Shown piece after piece: positions 1 to 8,109 of a stretch of DNA of 64,000 nt; position 1 is the stretch's first letter, and every line of letters starts with the position of its first letter. The notes under the pieces were generated by a model. The model was not told where the DNA came from. It made no database searches and was given only the letters and a program-made list of their open reading frames with translations. The stretch comes from Actinomycetes bacterium (GTDB lineage Bacteria > Actinomycetota > Actinomycetes > Mycobacteriales > Mycobacteriaceae). The position numbers and the translations under genes were made by a program. The stretch lies in contig JAEXZY010000128.1 of assembly GCA_023404955.1 (NCBI GenBank), positions 31,061 to 95,060 of the forward strand, in the 5' to 3' direction.

Positions 1-258
1 AGCGCCTACGGCACAGCAGCATTCGACACCAAGATCCGAGCTGCCGAGGCACTGACCGGTCAGGCCCGCCAGGACGCGTTCGCCACGCTGTTCGCCGAGG
101 AACCCCAGGAGATCATGCAGATGGCCTACATCGCGCACATGAAAGGCATCCTCGGGAAGTCGCCGCGCGTCGACTACACCCCTGACCCCGCCACGGGCGA
201 CGAGATGCGCCTCGCCGCGATGACCCCTGCCGGCGCGGACCGCACCGACCAGTCCTGA
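1..258 (+). CDS. C-terminal end of peptide/nickel-type ABC substrate-binding protein (partial)
   Basis: Frame 1 is open from the first base to the TGA at 256-258 and gives the last 85 residues of a protein that begins outside the window. The tail (MQMAYIAHMKGILGKSPRV near its middle) looks like the end of a family 5 solute-binding protein. The call leans mainly on position: two Dpp/Opp permeases and two Opp ATPases follow at once on the same strand. It would be the extracellular lipoprotein that delivers substrate to that importer. An AGGAAGG ribosome site for the next gene lies just after the stop. The family is inferred with moderate confidence because the diagnostic N-terminal part is missing. 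Confidence 0.7.
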   Translation, partial: SAYGTAAFDTKIRAAEALTGQARQDAFATLFAEEPQEIMQMAYIAHMKGILGKSPRVDYTPDPATGDEMRLAAMTPAGADRTDQS

Positions 259-278
259 GAAACAGGAAGGCCCAGCCC

Positions 279-1208
279 ATGCTCCCCTTCGTCCGGCGCC
301 GGATGTACTCCAGCGCACTGCCGTTGATCATCGTCTTACTCGGCGTGTTCCTCCTCGCCCGGCTGACCGGCGACCCCACCAACCTGTACCTGCCAGAGTC
401 GGCCACCGCCGATCAGCGCGCCGAGTTCGCCGCCGCGAACGGCTTCAACGATCCGCTCATCACCCAATTGATCGACTACTTCAAGGGCGTGGTGCATCTC
501 GACTTCGGCACTTCGCTGCGCACCGGTGAATCCGCGGCAGACTTGGCCTTGCGGGCCTTCCCCGCCACGTTGCAGCTGGCCATCACCACGATGTTCCTAG
601 CCATCGTCGGCGCCGTCGTCATCGGCTGCTGGGCCGCGTACCGCCCGAACTCTCTGGCCGACCGGTTCTCCAGCCTGCTGTCGATGACCGCCGCATCGAT
701 CCCCGACTTCTGGTTCGCCATCACCGGTGTGTGGCTGTTCGCCGTCCTGCTCGGGTGGCTGCCCACGTCCGGCGTCGACGACGGGATGCTCAGCTGGATT
801 CTGCCGATCGCCACGCTGATGATCCGACCGCTCGGCGTGCTCACCCAGGTGGTCCGCGGAGCCATGGTCTCGGCCCTGTCGGCACCATACGTACGACTAG
901 CACGCAGCAAGGGCGCCAGCGACTTTCGCATCGTCAGCCACCACGCCCTGCGCAACGCCGCCGCGCCCGCGCTGACCGTGGCCGGTGATCTCGCCGTCGG
1001 CCTCATCAACGGCGCAGTCGTGGTCGAGGCGATCTTCGGATGGCCGGGCATCGGGAAACTGATGATCGACGCGATCCTCCAGCGGGACTTCGCCGTCCTG
1101 CAAGCTGCGGTACTGCTCACCGCGGTCAGCATCTTCCTCCTCAACATCCTGATCGACGCCTGCTACGCGCTGCTCGACGCACGGGTGCGGGAACCGGCTC
1201 GGATCTAA
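279..1208 (+). CDS. ABC transporter permease, DppB/OppB type
   Basis: The 309-residue inner-membrane permease has an N-terminal membrane anchor, a periplasmic loop (about residues 30-95) and five further hydrophobic stretches. The cytoplasmic EAA-type loop that contacts the ATPase is visible around residues 205-230 (YVRLARSKG, then HALRNAAAP). These are features of the BPD_transp_1 family with the DppB N-terminal domain. The ATG at 279 has AGGAAGG 9 bases upstream. It lies 20 bases after the binding-protein stop and 19 bases before the partner permease, so it belongs to one importer operon. The substrate cannot be read from this subunit; the downstream glucarate dehydratase suggests a sugar acid. 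Confidence 0.9.
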   Translation: MLPFVRRRMYSSALPLIIVLLGVFLLARLTGDPTNLYLPESATADQRAEFAAANGFNDPLITQLIDYFKGVVHLDFGTSLRTGESAADLALRAFPATLQLAITTMFLAIVGAVVIGCWAAYRPNSLADRFSSLLSMTAASIPDFWFAITGVWLFAVLLGWLPTSGVDDGMLSWILPIATLMIRPLGVLTQVVRGAMVSALSAPYVRLARSKGASDFRIVSHHALRNAAAPALTVAGDLAVGLINGAVVVEAIFGWPGIGKLMIDAILQRDFAVLQAAVLLTAVSIFLLNILIDACYALLDARVREPARI

Positions 1209-1227
1209 GACAGCTAGGAGCTCAGAC

Positions 1228-2217
1228 ATGACTCAGATCGACCTGATCCCGGTCAAACCCACAACGGCGATCGTCGGCGAGGACGACACCGACACCGCCC
1301 GCACGCGGGGCCGGTCCCTGTGGTTCCGGCTGCTGATCAACGACCGGGTGGCATTCGCCGCCGCATGTGTACTCGGGCTGGTGTTTCTCACCGCCGTGTT
1401 CGGCCCGGTCCTGCTCGGGGATCTCGCCACGCGCATCGATCTCGACAACTCGAACCAGGCGCCGTTCACACTGAGTCACGGCTGGGCGAACGTCCTGGGT
1501 ACCGATCCGCTCGGTCGCAGCATGCTGGCCCGGCTCATCGTCGCGTGCCGTACCACCCTGTCGGTTGCGCTGCCCGCTGTGGTGATCTCGGCGGTCGTCG
1601 GCTCCGCGATCGGCATGTGGGCGGGGTACCACCGCGGTTGGCGCGAAACGCTGGCCATGCGCATCGCCGACGTGATCATGAGCTTCCCGTCGCTGCTGCT
1701 CGCCGTGGTGGTCCTGTACGTCTTCTCCCCCAGCGCCGCCAACATCGTTGCAGTGCTGGCCATCACCCGCATCCCGGTGTATCTGCGCACCGCCCGAGCC
1801 GAGTCCGCCGAATTACAGAGCCGGGTCTTCGTCGACGCGGCACGGACCTTCGGCGCCAGCGCGAACTCCATCATCGGCCGGCACGTGCTGCCGATCGTGC
1901 TCCCCACGCTGCTCACTGTCGCAACGCTCGACTTCTGCTACGTCATGCTCGCCGAGAGCTCGCTGAGCTTCCTGGGCATAGGTATTCAGCCGCCCGACGT
2001 GAGCTGGGGTCTGATGGTCTCGCAGGGTCGGACTTATCTGCACAGCGCCTGGTGGCTGTCGTTCTTACCCGGCCTGGCGATCGTCATCACCACCGTCTCG
2101 GCGACGATCCTGGCCGCCTGGGCGCGCATCGCCACCGACCCCGGCCAACGGTGGCGTCTCACCGTCCCGCAGAAGCGGCTGGCCGCCTTCACCAAGACCG
2201 GAAAGGCTCTGCGATGA
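1228..2217 (+). CDS. ABC transporter permease, DppC/OppC type
   Basis: The 329-residue second permease has a cytoplasmic N terminus of about 35 residues, a first membrane segment near 45-65, and then the DppC core with the ATPase-contact loop around residues 205-225 (VFVDAARTFGAS, then RHVLPIVLP). The phrase LGTDPLGRSMLARL at about 88-101 is typical of DppC proteins. It pairs with the DppB-type subunit to form the channel of an oligopeptide-family importer. Its TGA overlaps the ATG of the next gene (ATGA at 2214-2217), which indicates translational coupling. Confidence 0.9.
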   Translation: MTQIDLIPVKPTTAIVGEDDTDTARTRGRSLWFRLLINDRVAFAAACVLGLVFLTAVFGPVLLGDLATRIDLDNSNQAPFTLSHGWANVLGTDPLGRSMLARLIVACRTTLSVALPAVVISAVVGSAIGMWAGYHRGWRETLAMRIADVIMSFPSLLLAVVVLYVFSPSAANIVAVLAITRIPVYLRTARAESAELQSRVFVDAARTFGASANSIIGRHVLPIVLPTLLTVATLDFCYVMLAESSLSFLGIGIQPPDVSWGLMVSQGRTYLHSAWWLSFLPGLAIVITTVSATILAAWARIATDPGQRWRLTVPQKRLAAFTKTGKALR

Positions 2218-3233
2218 GTGCGCTCGCCGATCACGATGTTCACCTTGATTCTTCACCGGTCCTCGAGGTCGACCGACTGTCGGTCGAGGTACGCACCATC
2301 TCCGGGACATTGCGGGCGGTCAACGAGGTGTCCTTCGGGGCGCGCCGCGGGGAAACACTCGCGCTTCTCGGTGAGTCGGGCTGCGGCAAGTCGATGACGG
2401 CGACCGCGCTGGTCGGATTGCTCGAGCCGGTCGCCGACATCGTCGGTGGCAGCGCCCGGCTCGCGCACCAGAACGGGACCGTCGATCTGTTCACGGCCGA
2501 CCGCAAGATGCGTCGCGCGATGGCGGGCACCGAGCTCGCGATCGTCTTCCAGGATGCTCTGACCGCGTTGAACCCGCTCTACACAGTGGGAACTCAGCTG
2601 GCAGAACCATTTCGGATACATCACGGGCTCTCCGCGAAGGAGGCCAAGAGCAAGGCCGTGGAGTTGATGGCCCGGGTCGGAATTCCGCAACCCGAGTCGA
2701 GGATGAACTCGTATCCGCACCAGTTCTCCGGCGGCATGCGCCAACGCCTGCTCATCGCGATGGCCGTCGCTCTCAATCCGAGTGTGTTGATCGCCGACGA
2801 GCCCACCACGGCACTCGACGTCACCGTCCAGGCACAGATCATGGCGTTGCTGCGAGACTTGCGCACCGAGTACAACATGGCCGTCGTGCTCATCACCCAT
2901 GACCTCGCCCTCGTCGCCGAGGAGGCCGATCGCGTCGCGGTGATGTACGCCGGCAACATCGTCGAGACCGGCGCGGTTGCCGAGGTTTTCGTGAACCCGC
3001 AGCACCCCTACACCAAGGGGCTGCTGGACTCGGTGCCCGTCAACGCTCGCCGCGGCGACAGCCTCAAGTCCATCGGTGGTGCGCCGCCCGACCTGCACGC
3101 CATTCCCACGGGATGCGTCTACCAGGCACGCTGCCCCCTGGCGCGCGAGATCTGTAGGACGACACGACCGGCCCTGTCGGGCACCGGCCACACGACAGCC
3201 TGCCACTTCCCGGGAGAGGTCATCCATGTCTGA
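2214..3233 (+). CDS. ABC transporter ATP-binding protein, DppD/OppD type
   Basis: The 339-residue ATPase of the importer has Walker A GESGCGKS at residues 53-60, the signature FSGGMRQRL near 170 and Walker B VLIADEPTTALD near 190. After these comes the Opp C-terminal extension with its cysteine cluster (GCVYQARCPLAREIC near 300). The ATG at 2214 overlaps the upstream stop; the frame stays open far upstream, but that stretch lies inside the permease gene and has no family similarity. It energises transport together with the DppF-type ATPase that follows, whose start overlaps this stop by 8 bases. Confidence 0.92.
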   Translation: MSALADHDVHLDSSPVLEVDRLSVEVRTISGTLRAVNEVSFGARRGETLALLGESGCGKSMTATALVGLLEPVADIVGGSARLAHQNGTVDLFTADRKMRRAMAGTELAIVFQDALTALNPLYTVGTQLAEPFRIHHGLSAKEAKSKAVELMARVGIPQPESRMNSYPHQFSGGMRQRLLIAMAVALNPSVLIADEPTTALDVTVQAQIMALLRDLRTEYNMAVVLITHDLALVAEEADRVAVMYAGNIVETGAVAEVFVNPQHPYTKGLLDSVPVNARRGDSLKSIGGAPPDLHAIPTGCVYQARCPLAREICRTTRPALSGTGHTTACHFPGEVIHV

Positions 3234-4251
3234 TCACACGTCGGCGGTCCGAAGCCCGTTGCTCGAGGTTCGCGACATCCGTAAGTCTTTCCGGGTGCCG
3301 CACGCGGGCAAGAACGCCCTTCGCGCCCTCGACGGAATCACCCTTGACCTCAAGCGCGGCGAAACACTGGGCCTGGTCGGCGAATCCGGCTGCGGGAAGT
3401 CCACATTGGCACGCACGTTGATGATGCTCGAGCGGCCCGACGAAGGCACTGTACGCTTCGACGGCGTCGATCCGTTCAGCCTGAAGGGCCCCGACCTCCT
3501 GGCATTCCGCCGCCGCGTCCAGATGGTGTTCCAGGACCCCTACGCCTCACTGAACTCCCGCATGTCGGCGGCCGAGATCATCGCGGAACCATGGCGCAGC
3601 CACAAAGGGGTGGTGAAGAACCGCCAGGATCGGGACATGAGGGTGCGGGGCCTGCTCGATCTGGTCGGTCTCGGCGCCAAGGCCGCGGCCAAGTACCCGC
3701 AGGAGTTCTCCGGCGGTCAGCGGCAACGCATCGGTATTGCTCGCGCACTGGCTTTGAATCCCGACGTGATCATCTGCGACGAACCGGTGTCCGCTCTGGA
3801 CCTGTCGGTGCAGGCACAGGTACTCAAGCTGCTCAACGATCTGCAGGAGCAACTCGGTATCAGCTACATCTTCATCTCTCACGATCTGTCGGTGGTGCGG
3901 CACGTCGCCGACCGTGTGGCCGTGATGTACCTGGGCCGGATCATCGAAAACGGGCCCACCGAGGCGGTGTACGAGCGGTCCAACCACCCCTATACCGCGG
4001 CGCTGATGTCAGCCGCACCCTCACTCGACGGATCCCGCCGTGGTGAGCGGATCCTGCTCAAGGGTGAAGTGCCGTCGCCGATCCATCCTCCGTCGGGATG
4101 TCGATTCCGGACCCGGTGCTGGAAGGCGACCGACGTGTGCGCGACAACGTCGCCGCCCGTGGCCATCGACCCGGTAACGCCCGGCCATGCCGCGGAATGC
4201 CATCACCCCCTGCTGCTCGAAGGGAGTGGCCGTGAGACGGTGCCGGCATGA
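3226..4251 (+). CDS. ABC transporter ATP-binding protein, DppF/OppF type
   Basis: The 341-residue second ATPase has Walker A GESGCGKS at residues 52-59, signature FSGGQRQRIGIA, Walker B VIICDEPVSALD and the switch histidine in FISHDLSVVRHVAD. The C-terminal Opp/Dpp extension with GCRFRTRCW is present. The ATG at 3226 sits inside the 3' end of the upstream ATPase gene, with GGGAGAGG about 6 bases before it. Two distinct ATPases plus two permeases make a complete Opp-class importer. The stop overlaps the start of the TauE/SafE gene (ATGA at 4248-4251), so that permease is probably translated from the same message. Confidence 0.92.
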   Translation: MSDHTSAVRSPLLEVRDIRKSFRVPHAGKNALRALDGITLDLKRGETLGLVGESGCGKSTLARTLMMLERPDEGTVRFDGVDPFSLKGPDLLAFRRRVQMVFQDPYASLNSRMSAAEIIAEPWRSHKGVVKNRQDRDMRVRGLLDLVGLGAKAAAKYPQEFSGGQRQRIGIARALALNPDVIICDEPVSALDLSVQAQVLKLLNDLQEQLGISYIFISHDLSVVRHVADRVAVMYLGRIIENGPTEAVYERSNHPYTAALMSAAPSLDGSRRGERILLKGEVPSPIHPPSGCRFRTRCWKATDVCATTSPPVAIDPVTPGHAAECHHPLLLEGSGRETVPA

Positions 4252-4970
4252 GCGTCGGCGGGTATTGCGTTCTGGCCGTGGCGATCTTCATGGCGTCGAC
4301 ACTGCAGGCATCCATTGGCTTCGGAATGGGGATGTTCGCGGCACCGATCGTCGCTCTTGTCGATCCGTCGTTGATCCCCGGCACGCTGATCATGGTGGCG
4401 ACCCTGGTGACGCTGATCGTCGTGATCCGCGAGCGAGAATCGATCGATCTGTCAGGGACCGGCTGGGCACTCGTCGGGCGAGTACCCGGCACCATCGCCG
4501 GCGCCCTCCTTCTCGCGGCGCTACCGCATCGCGCACTGTCGCTGATGCTTGCCGCCGTGGTCCTCGGTGGAGTGGTACTCACCAGCAGCGGCTGGATCCC
4601 GGCGCCGCGCCGACGCAACGTGGTGATCGCAGGGGCGACCTCGGGACTGCTGGGCACCGCGACCTCCATCGGTGGTCCCCCCATGGCGCTTGTGTGGCAG
4701 CGCAATTCCGGTCCCCGATTGCGCGGCACCATGGGCGGGTTCTTCCTGGTGGGGTCGGTGCTGTCCCTGATCATGCTGTCGGTTACGGGCGCAGTGGACG
4801 GGCGCACCTGGTGGGGTTTCGCCGTGCTGATTCCGGCGGCCGTAGCCGGCTACCTGCTCTCGGTGAAGGTGAATCGGCATCTCGATCCGACCCGGCTGCG
4901 CCGGGTGGCGATCATCGTCTCCGCCGTCGGCGCAGCGCTGCTGATCGGCCGCGAACTACTAGCGATGTGA
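4248..4970 (+). CDS. TauE/SafE-family membrane transporter
   Basis: The 240-residue protein is almost entirely hydrophobic, with about eight predicted membrane segments. It has the two-repeat layout of the TauE/SafE (DUF81) family, including the family-like motifs QASIGFGMGMFAAP near the N terminus and GLLGTATSIGGPPMALV in the second half. Members move small organic or sulfur anions, mostly outward. Its coupling to an importer operon with a sugar-acid dehydratase suggests it handles an anion made or used in the same pathway, either as a second uptake route or as an exporter of an intermediate. That role is inference. Confidence 0.85.
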   Translation: MSVGGYCVLAVAIFMASTLQASIGFGMGMFAAPIVALVDPSLIPGTLIMVATLVTLIVVIRERESIDLSGTGWALVGRVPGTIAGALLLAALPHRALSLMLAAVVLGGVVLTSSGWIPAPRRRNVVIAGATSGLLGTATSIGGPPMALVWQRNSGPRLRGTMGGFFLVGSVLSLIMLSVTGAVDGRTWWGFAVLIPAAVAGYLLSVKVNRHLDPTRLRRVAIIVSAVGAALLIGRELLAM

Positions 4971-4980
4971 GGGAACTGTT

Positions 4981-5778
4981 GTGACGGAAGATCTTCCGGT
5001 GCGCAAGGTCAAATCTGCGGTCCGAACCGTCGAATTGCTGGAGTATCTCGCAGGCCGACACGACGAGCCGGCACGGTTACGAGAGATCAGCGATGCTCTG
5101 AGCATGCCGCGAAGCAGCGCCCACGCGCTACTGCGCACTCTCGTCGGTGAGGGTTGGGTGCGCTCGGACCCCACGGGAACGCTGTACGGCATCGGAATCC
5201 GCGCGCTGCTGGTCGGAACCAGCTACCTCGACAGCGATCCGTATCTCCCGCTGATCGTGCCGTTCCTGGACGACCTGCGCACGAACCTCGACGAGACCTT
5301 CCACCTCGGCCGGCTCGACGGCACCGACATCGTGTACCTGGCAACCCGCGAATCTCAGCAGTACGCCCGAACCGCCAATCGCGTCGGCAGGCGGTTACCC
5401 GCCTACGCCACCTCGCTCGGGAAGGCCGTGCTGGCAGAACTTTTCGGCGTGGAACGCGAGCGGCACATACCGTCAGCCCTGACACCGCTGACACCGCAGA
5501 CGATCACCGAACGCGCGGTCCTCGACAGTCAGCTCGAGGAGATCCGCATCCGCGGTTATGCACGGGACGATCAGGAGAACACCCCCGCGGTGCGGTGTTT
5601 CGCGGTGCCGTTGCGATACTGCCGGCCGGCCCAGGATGCGATCAGCGCCTCGATACCCGTCGACCGGTTGAGCCCGCCGCGTGAGCGCGAGATCATCGAC
5701 GCGCTGCAGAGCACCGGTGACAAGGTATCGCGTGTCGTGCGCCCGTTGGCCAACGGCGACAGATGGTTCGCATCATGA
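4981..5778 (+). CDS. IclR-family transcriptional regulator
   Basis: The 265-residue protein has an N-terminal winged helix-turn-helix (about residues 8-68; LREISDALSMPRSSAHALLRTL) and a C-terminal IclR effector domain (about 80-255) with the family-typical RVGRRLPAYATSLGKAVLAE. The GTG at 4981 has GAGGGAAC close upstream. IclR proteins sense small carboxylates or aromatics and often control neighbouring catabolic genes, so this is the likely local regulator of the transporter and gudD. It is embedded in the operon, which implies autoregulation. No clear palindromic operator was found inside the operon; the operon promoter lies upstream of the window. Confidence 0.93.
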   Translation: MTEDLPVRKVKSAVRTVELLEYLAGRHDEPARLREISDALSMPRSSAHALLRTLVGEGWVRSDPTGTLYGIGIRALLVGTSYLDSDPYLPLIVPFLDDLRTNLDETFHLGRLDGTDIVYLATRESQQYARTANRVGRRLPAYATSLGKAVLAELFGVERERHIPSALTPLTPQTITERAVLDSQLEEIRIRGYARDDQENTPAVRCFAVPLRYCRPAQDAISASIPVDRLSPPREREIIDALQSTGDKVSRVVRPLANGDRWFAS

Positions 5779-5795
5779 CGCTCGAGAGGAATCCC

Positions 5796-7133
5796 ATGCA
5801 CACACCCGTCGTCACCGACGTCACCGTCATCCCGATCGCGGGCCACGACAGCATGCTGCTCAATCTGTCCGGTGCGCACGGGCCGTTCTTCACGCGCAAT
5901 CTCGTGGTCATATCCGACTCCGCAGGTCACACCGGCGTCGGCGAAGTACCCGGCGGGGAGCCGATTCGCCGCACTCTGGAGGACGCGCGGGGCCTGATCG
6001 CCGGACGCAGCATCGGCGATCATCACGCCGTACTCAACGACGTGCGACGTACCTTCAGCGACCGCGATGCCGCCGGACGGGGCGCGCAGACTTTCGACCT
6101 CCGAGTGACCGTACACGCCGTCACCGCCATCGAATCAGCCCTTCTCGACCTGCTCGGCCAGCATCTCGAGGTCCCGGTGGCAGCATTGCTCGGCGACGGT
6201 CAAGTGCGCGATCGCGTACAGGCGCTGGGGTACCTCTTCTTCGTCGGTGATCGCTCGAAGACCGACCTCGCCTACCAGTCGGCAGCCGACGAACCCGAGG
6301 ATGCCGACGACTGGATGACGGCGCGACACGAGGAGGCGCTGACCCCCGATGCCATCATCCGGCTCGCCGAGGCTGCCCGGGCTCGGTACGGGTTCGCCGA
6401 TTTCAAACTCAAAGGTGGCGTACTACCCGCTGCGGATGAGGCGAAAGCCGTCATCGCCCTCGCCGAACGCTTTCCGGATGCGCGAATAACCCTCGACCCC
6501 AATGGTGGGTGGTTGCTCGAGGACGCGATACGCACCTGCCGTGAGCTACGCGATGTGCTCGCCTACGCAGAGGACCCCGTCGGCCCGGAGGGCGGTTTCT
6601 CGGGCCGAGAGATGATGGCGGAGTTCAAGCGCGCGACCGGGCTGCCCACCGCGACGAACATGATCGCCACCGACTGGCGAGAGATGGGGCACGCGATCCG
6701 AACCGGCGCGGTCGACATACCGTTGGCCGACCCCCACTTCTGGACGATGGCAGGTTCGGTGCGCGTCGCGCAGATGTGCGACGCCTGGGGTTTGACGTGG
6801 GGATCGCACTCCAACAACCACTTCGACGTGTCGCTGGCGATGTTCACGCACGTCGCCGCTGCCGCGCCCGGGAACATCACGGCGATCGACACCCACTGGA
6901 TCTGGCAGGACGGGCAGGCCATCACCGCCAACCCCTACGAGATCGTCGACGGTCATCTGACCGTGCCCGACGCACCGGGGTTGGGCGTGACACTCGACGA
7001 GGCCGCCGTCGCGGCGGCCCACACGCTGTACGCCGCTGAGGGTCTCGGGGGCCGCGACGATTCGATCGCGATGCAGTATCTATTCCCCGGTTGGACGTTC
7101 GACAGCAAACGGCCTGCCCTACAGAGGGATTGA
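5796..7133 (+). CDS. gudD: Glucarate dehydratase
   Basis: This 445-residue enolase-superfamily enzyme matches E. coli GudD almost end to end in length and motifs. It dehydrates D-glucarate (and L-idarate) to 5-dehydro-4-deoxy-D-glucarate in the cytoplasm. Visible are AGHDSMLLNLSGAHGPFFTRN at the N terminus, the KxK base in DFKLKGGV, metal ligands in LDPNGGW and YAEDPVGPE, TNMIATDW, and the catalytic His in WGSHSNNHFDVS. The ATG at 5796 is chosen because GAGAGGA lies 5 bases upstream and the protein then begins like GudD; in-frame starts at 5763 and 5775 lie at the end of the regulator gene. No KdgD or GarL step is visible in the window. Confidence 0.96.
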   Translation: MHTPVVTDVTVIPIAGHDSMLLNLSGAHGPFFTRNLVVISDSAGHTGVGEVPGGEPIRRTLEDARGLIAGRSIGDHHAVLNDVRRTFSDRDAAGRGAQTFDLRVTVHAVTAIESALLDLLGQHLEVPVAALLGDGQVRDRVQALGYLFFVGDRSKTDLAYQSAADEPEDADDWMTARHEEALTPDAIIRLAEAARARYGFADFKLKGGVLPAADEAKAVIALAERFPDARITLDPNGGWLLEDAIRTCRELRDVLAYAEDPVGPEGGFSGREMMAEFKRATGLPTATNMIATDWREMGHAIRTGAVDIPLADPHFWTMAGSVRVAQMCDAWGLTWGSHSNNHFDVSLAMFTHVAAAAPGNITAIDTHWIWQDGQAITANPYEIVDGHLTVPDAPGLGVTLDEAAVAAAHTLYAAEGLGGRDDSIAMQYLFPGWTFDSKRPALQRD

Positions 7134-7134
7134 C

Positions 7135-8109
7135 ATGAAGATCGTTGTCGCCGACCCCAACCTGCTACCCCACCGCGATCGCTTCGAAGCGATGGCACCC
7201 ACTGGTTCGGAGATCCACTGGCTGCCCGACGGTGCCACCGGGTCAGACATGAGCGACGCAGATGTGTACGTCGGCAGTCGCTTCACCGCGGACATGGCCC
7301 GCGCAGCCGAGAAGCTCCGACTGATCCACGTGGCCGGCGCGGGTACCGACAAGATCGACTTCACGGCACTGAACCCGGATACCCTCGTCGCCAACACCTT
7401 CCACCATGAACGATCCATCGCAGAGTATGTGGCGGCTGCCGCGGTCATGCTGCGCCGCCGCTTCCTCGTCCAGGATCGCGCACTGCGGGACGGTGTGTGG
7501 GCGACCTCGGTCTACGACCGAGCCATCCAGCAGGCCGCCACCCTGGGCGAGGCCCGGATCGGCTTCGTCGGGTTCGGCCACATCGGCACATACAGCTGGA
7601 ATTTGTTGCGAGCCTTCGGTTGTACCGGAGCTGCGGTCACCGGCTCGGGCAGGGGCGTCGGGGACACCGGACTTGCGTGGGTCGGGAAGACCGGTCAGCT
7701 CGACCGACTGATGGACGAAAGCGACGTCGTCGTGGTGTCGGCTCCGCTGAACTCCGACACCACCGGAATGATCGGCGGCCCACAGCTGGCGGCGCTGGGC
7801 TCCCAGGGAGTGCTGATCAACGTCGGCCGCGGTCCGCTGGTGCAGGAGCAGGCTCTTTACGACGCGTTGGCCGGCGGCGTGATCGCCGCAGCCGCGATCG
7901 ACGTCTGGTATCGCTATCCGAGCGGTGACAATCCCTGCGCCCCCAGCGATTTGCCCTTCGAGGAGCTACCCAATGTCCTGATGACACCCCACTCGTCCGG
8001 TGTCACCTCGGATACCTTCGCCGGTCGCGTCGAGGATGTCACGGCCAACATCGTGCGACTGCGGCAGGGCGAACCGCTGCGCAATGTGGTGGCCGGCGCA
8101 GCGACCTAG
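7135..8109 (+). CDS. D-isomer-specific 2-hydroxyacid dehydrogenase
   Basis: The 324-residue NAD(P)-dependent oxidoreductase starts one base after gudD. The nucleotide-binding glycine motif is GFGHIG (about 145-150), the substrate-binding Arg is in INVGRGPLV and the catalytic His in MTPHSSG. The usual catalytic Glu, expected in a DVxxxEP motif, is not obvious: the stretch reads AIDVWYRYP. Either this subfamily uses another residue or the active site differs. In context it may reduce a 2-keto product of glucarate catabolism, or oxidise a sugar-derived hydroxyacid before the dehydratase. The stop overlaps the stop of the convergent gene by four bases. Confidence 0.85.
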   Translation: MKIVVADPNLLPHRDRFEAMAPTGSEIHWLPDGATGSDMSDADVYVGSRFTADMARAAEKLRLIHVAGAGTDKIDFTALNPDTLVANTFHHERSIAEYVAAAAVMLRRRFLVQDRALRDGVWATSVYDRAIQQAATLGEARIGFVGFGHIGTYSWNLLRAFGCTGAAVTGSGRGVGDTGLAWVGKTGQLDRLMDESDVVVVSAPLNSDTTGMIGGPQLAALGSQGVLINVGRGPLVQEQALYDALAGGVIAAAAIDVWYRYPSGDNPCAPSDLPFEELPNVLMTPHSSGVTSDTFAGRVEDVTANIVRLRQGEPLRNVVAGAAT

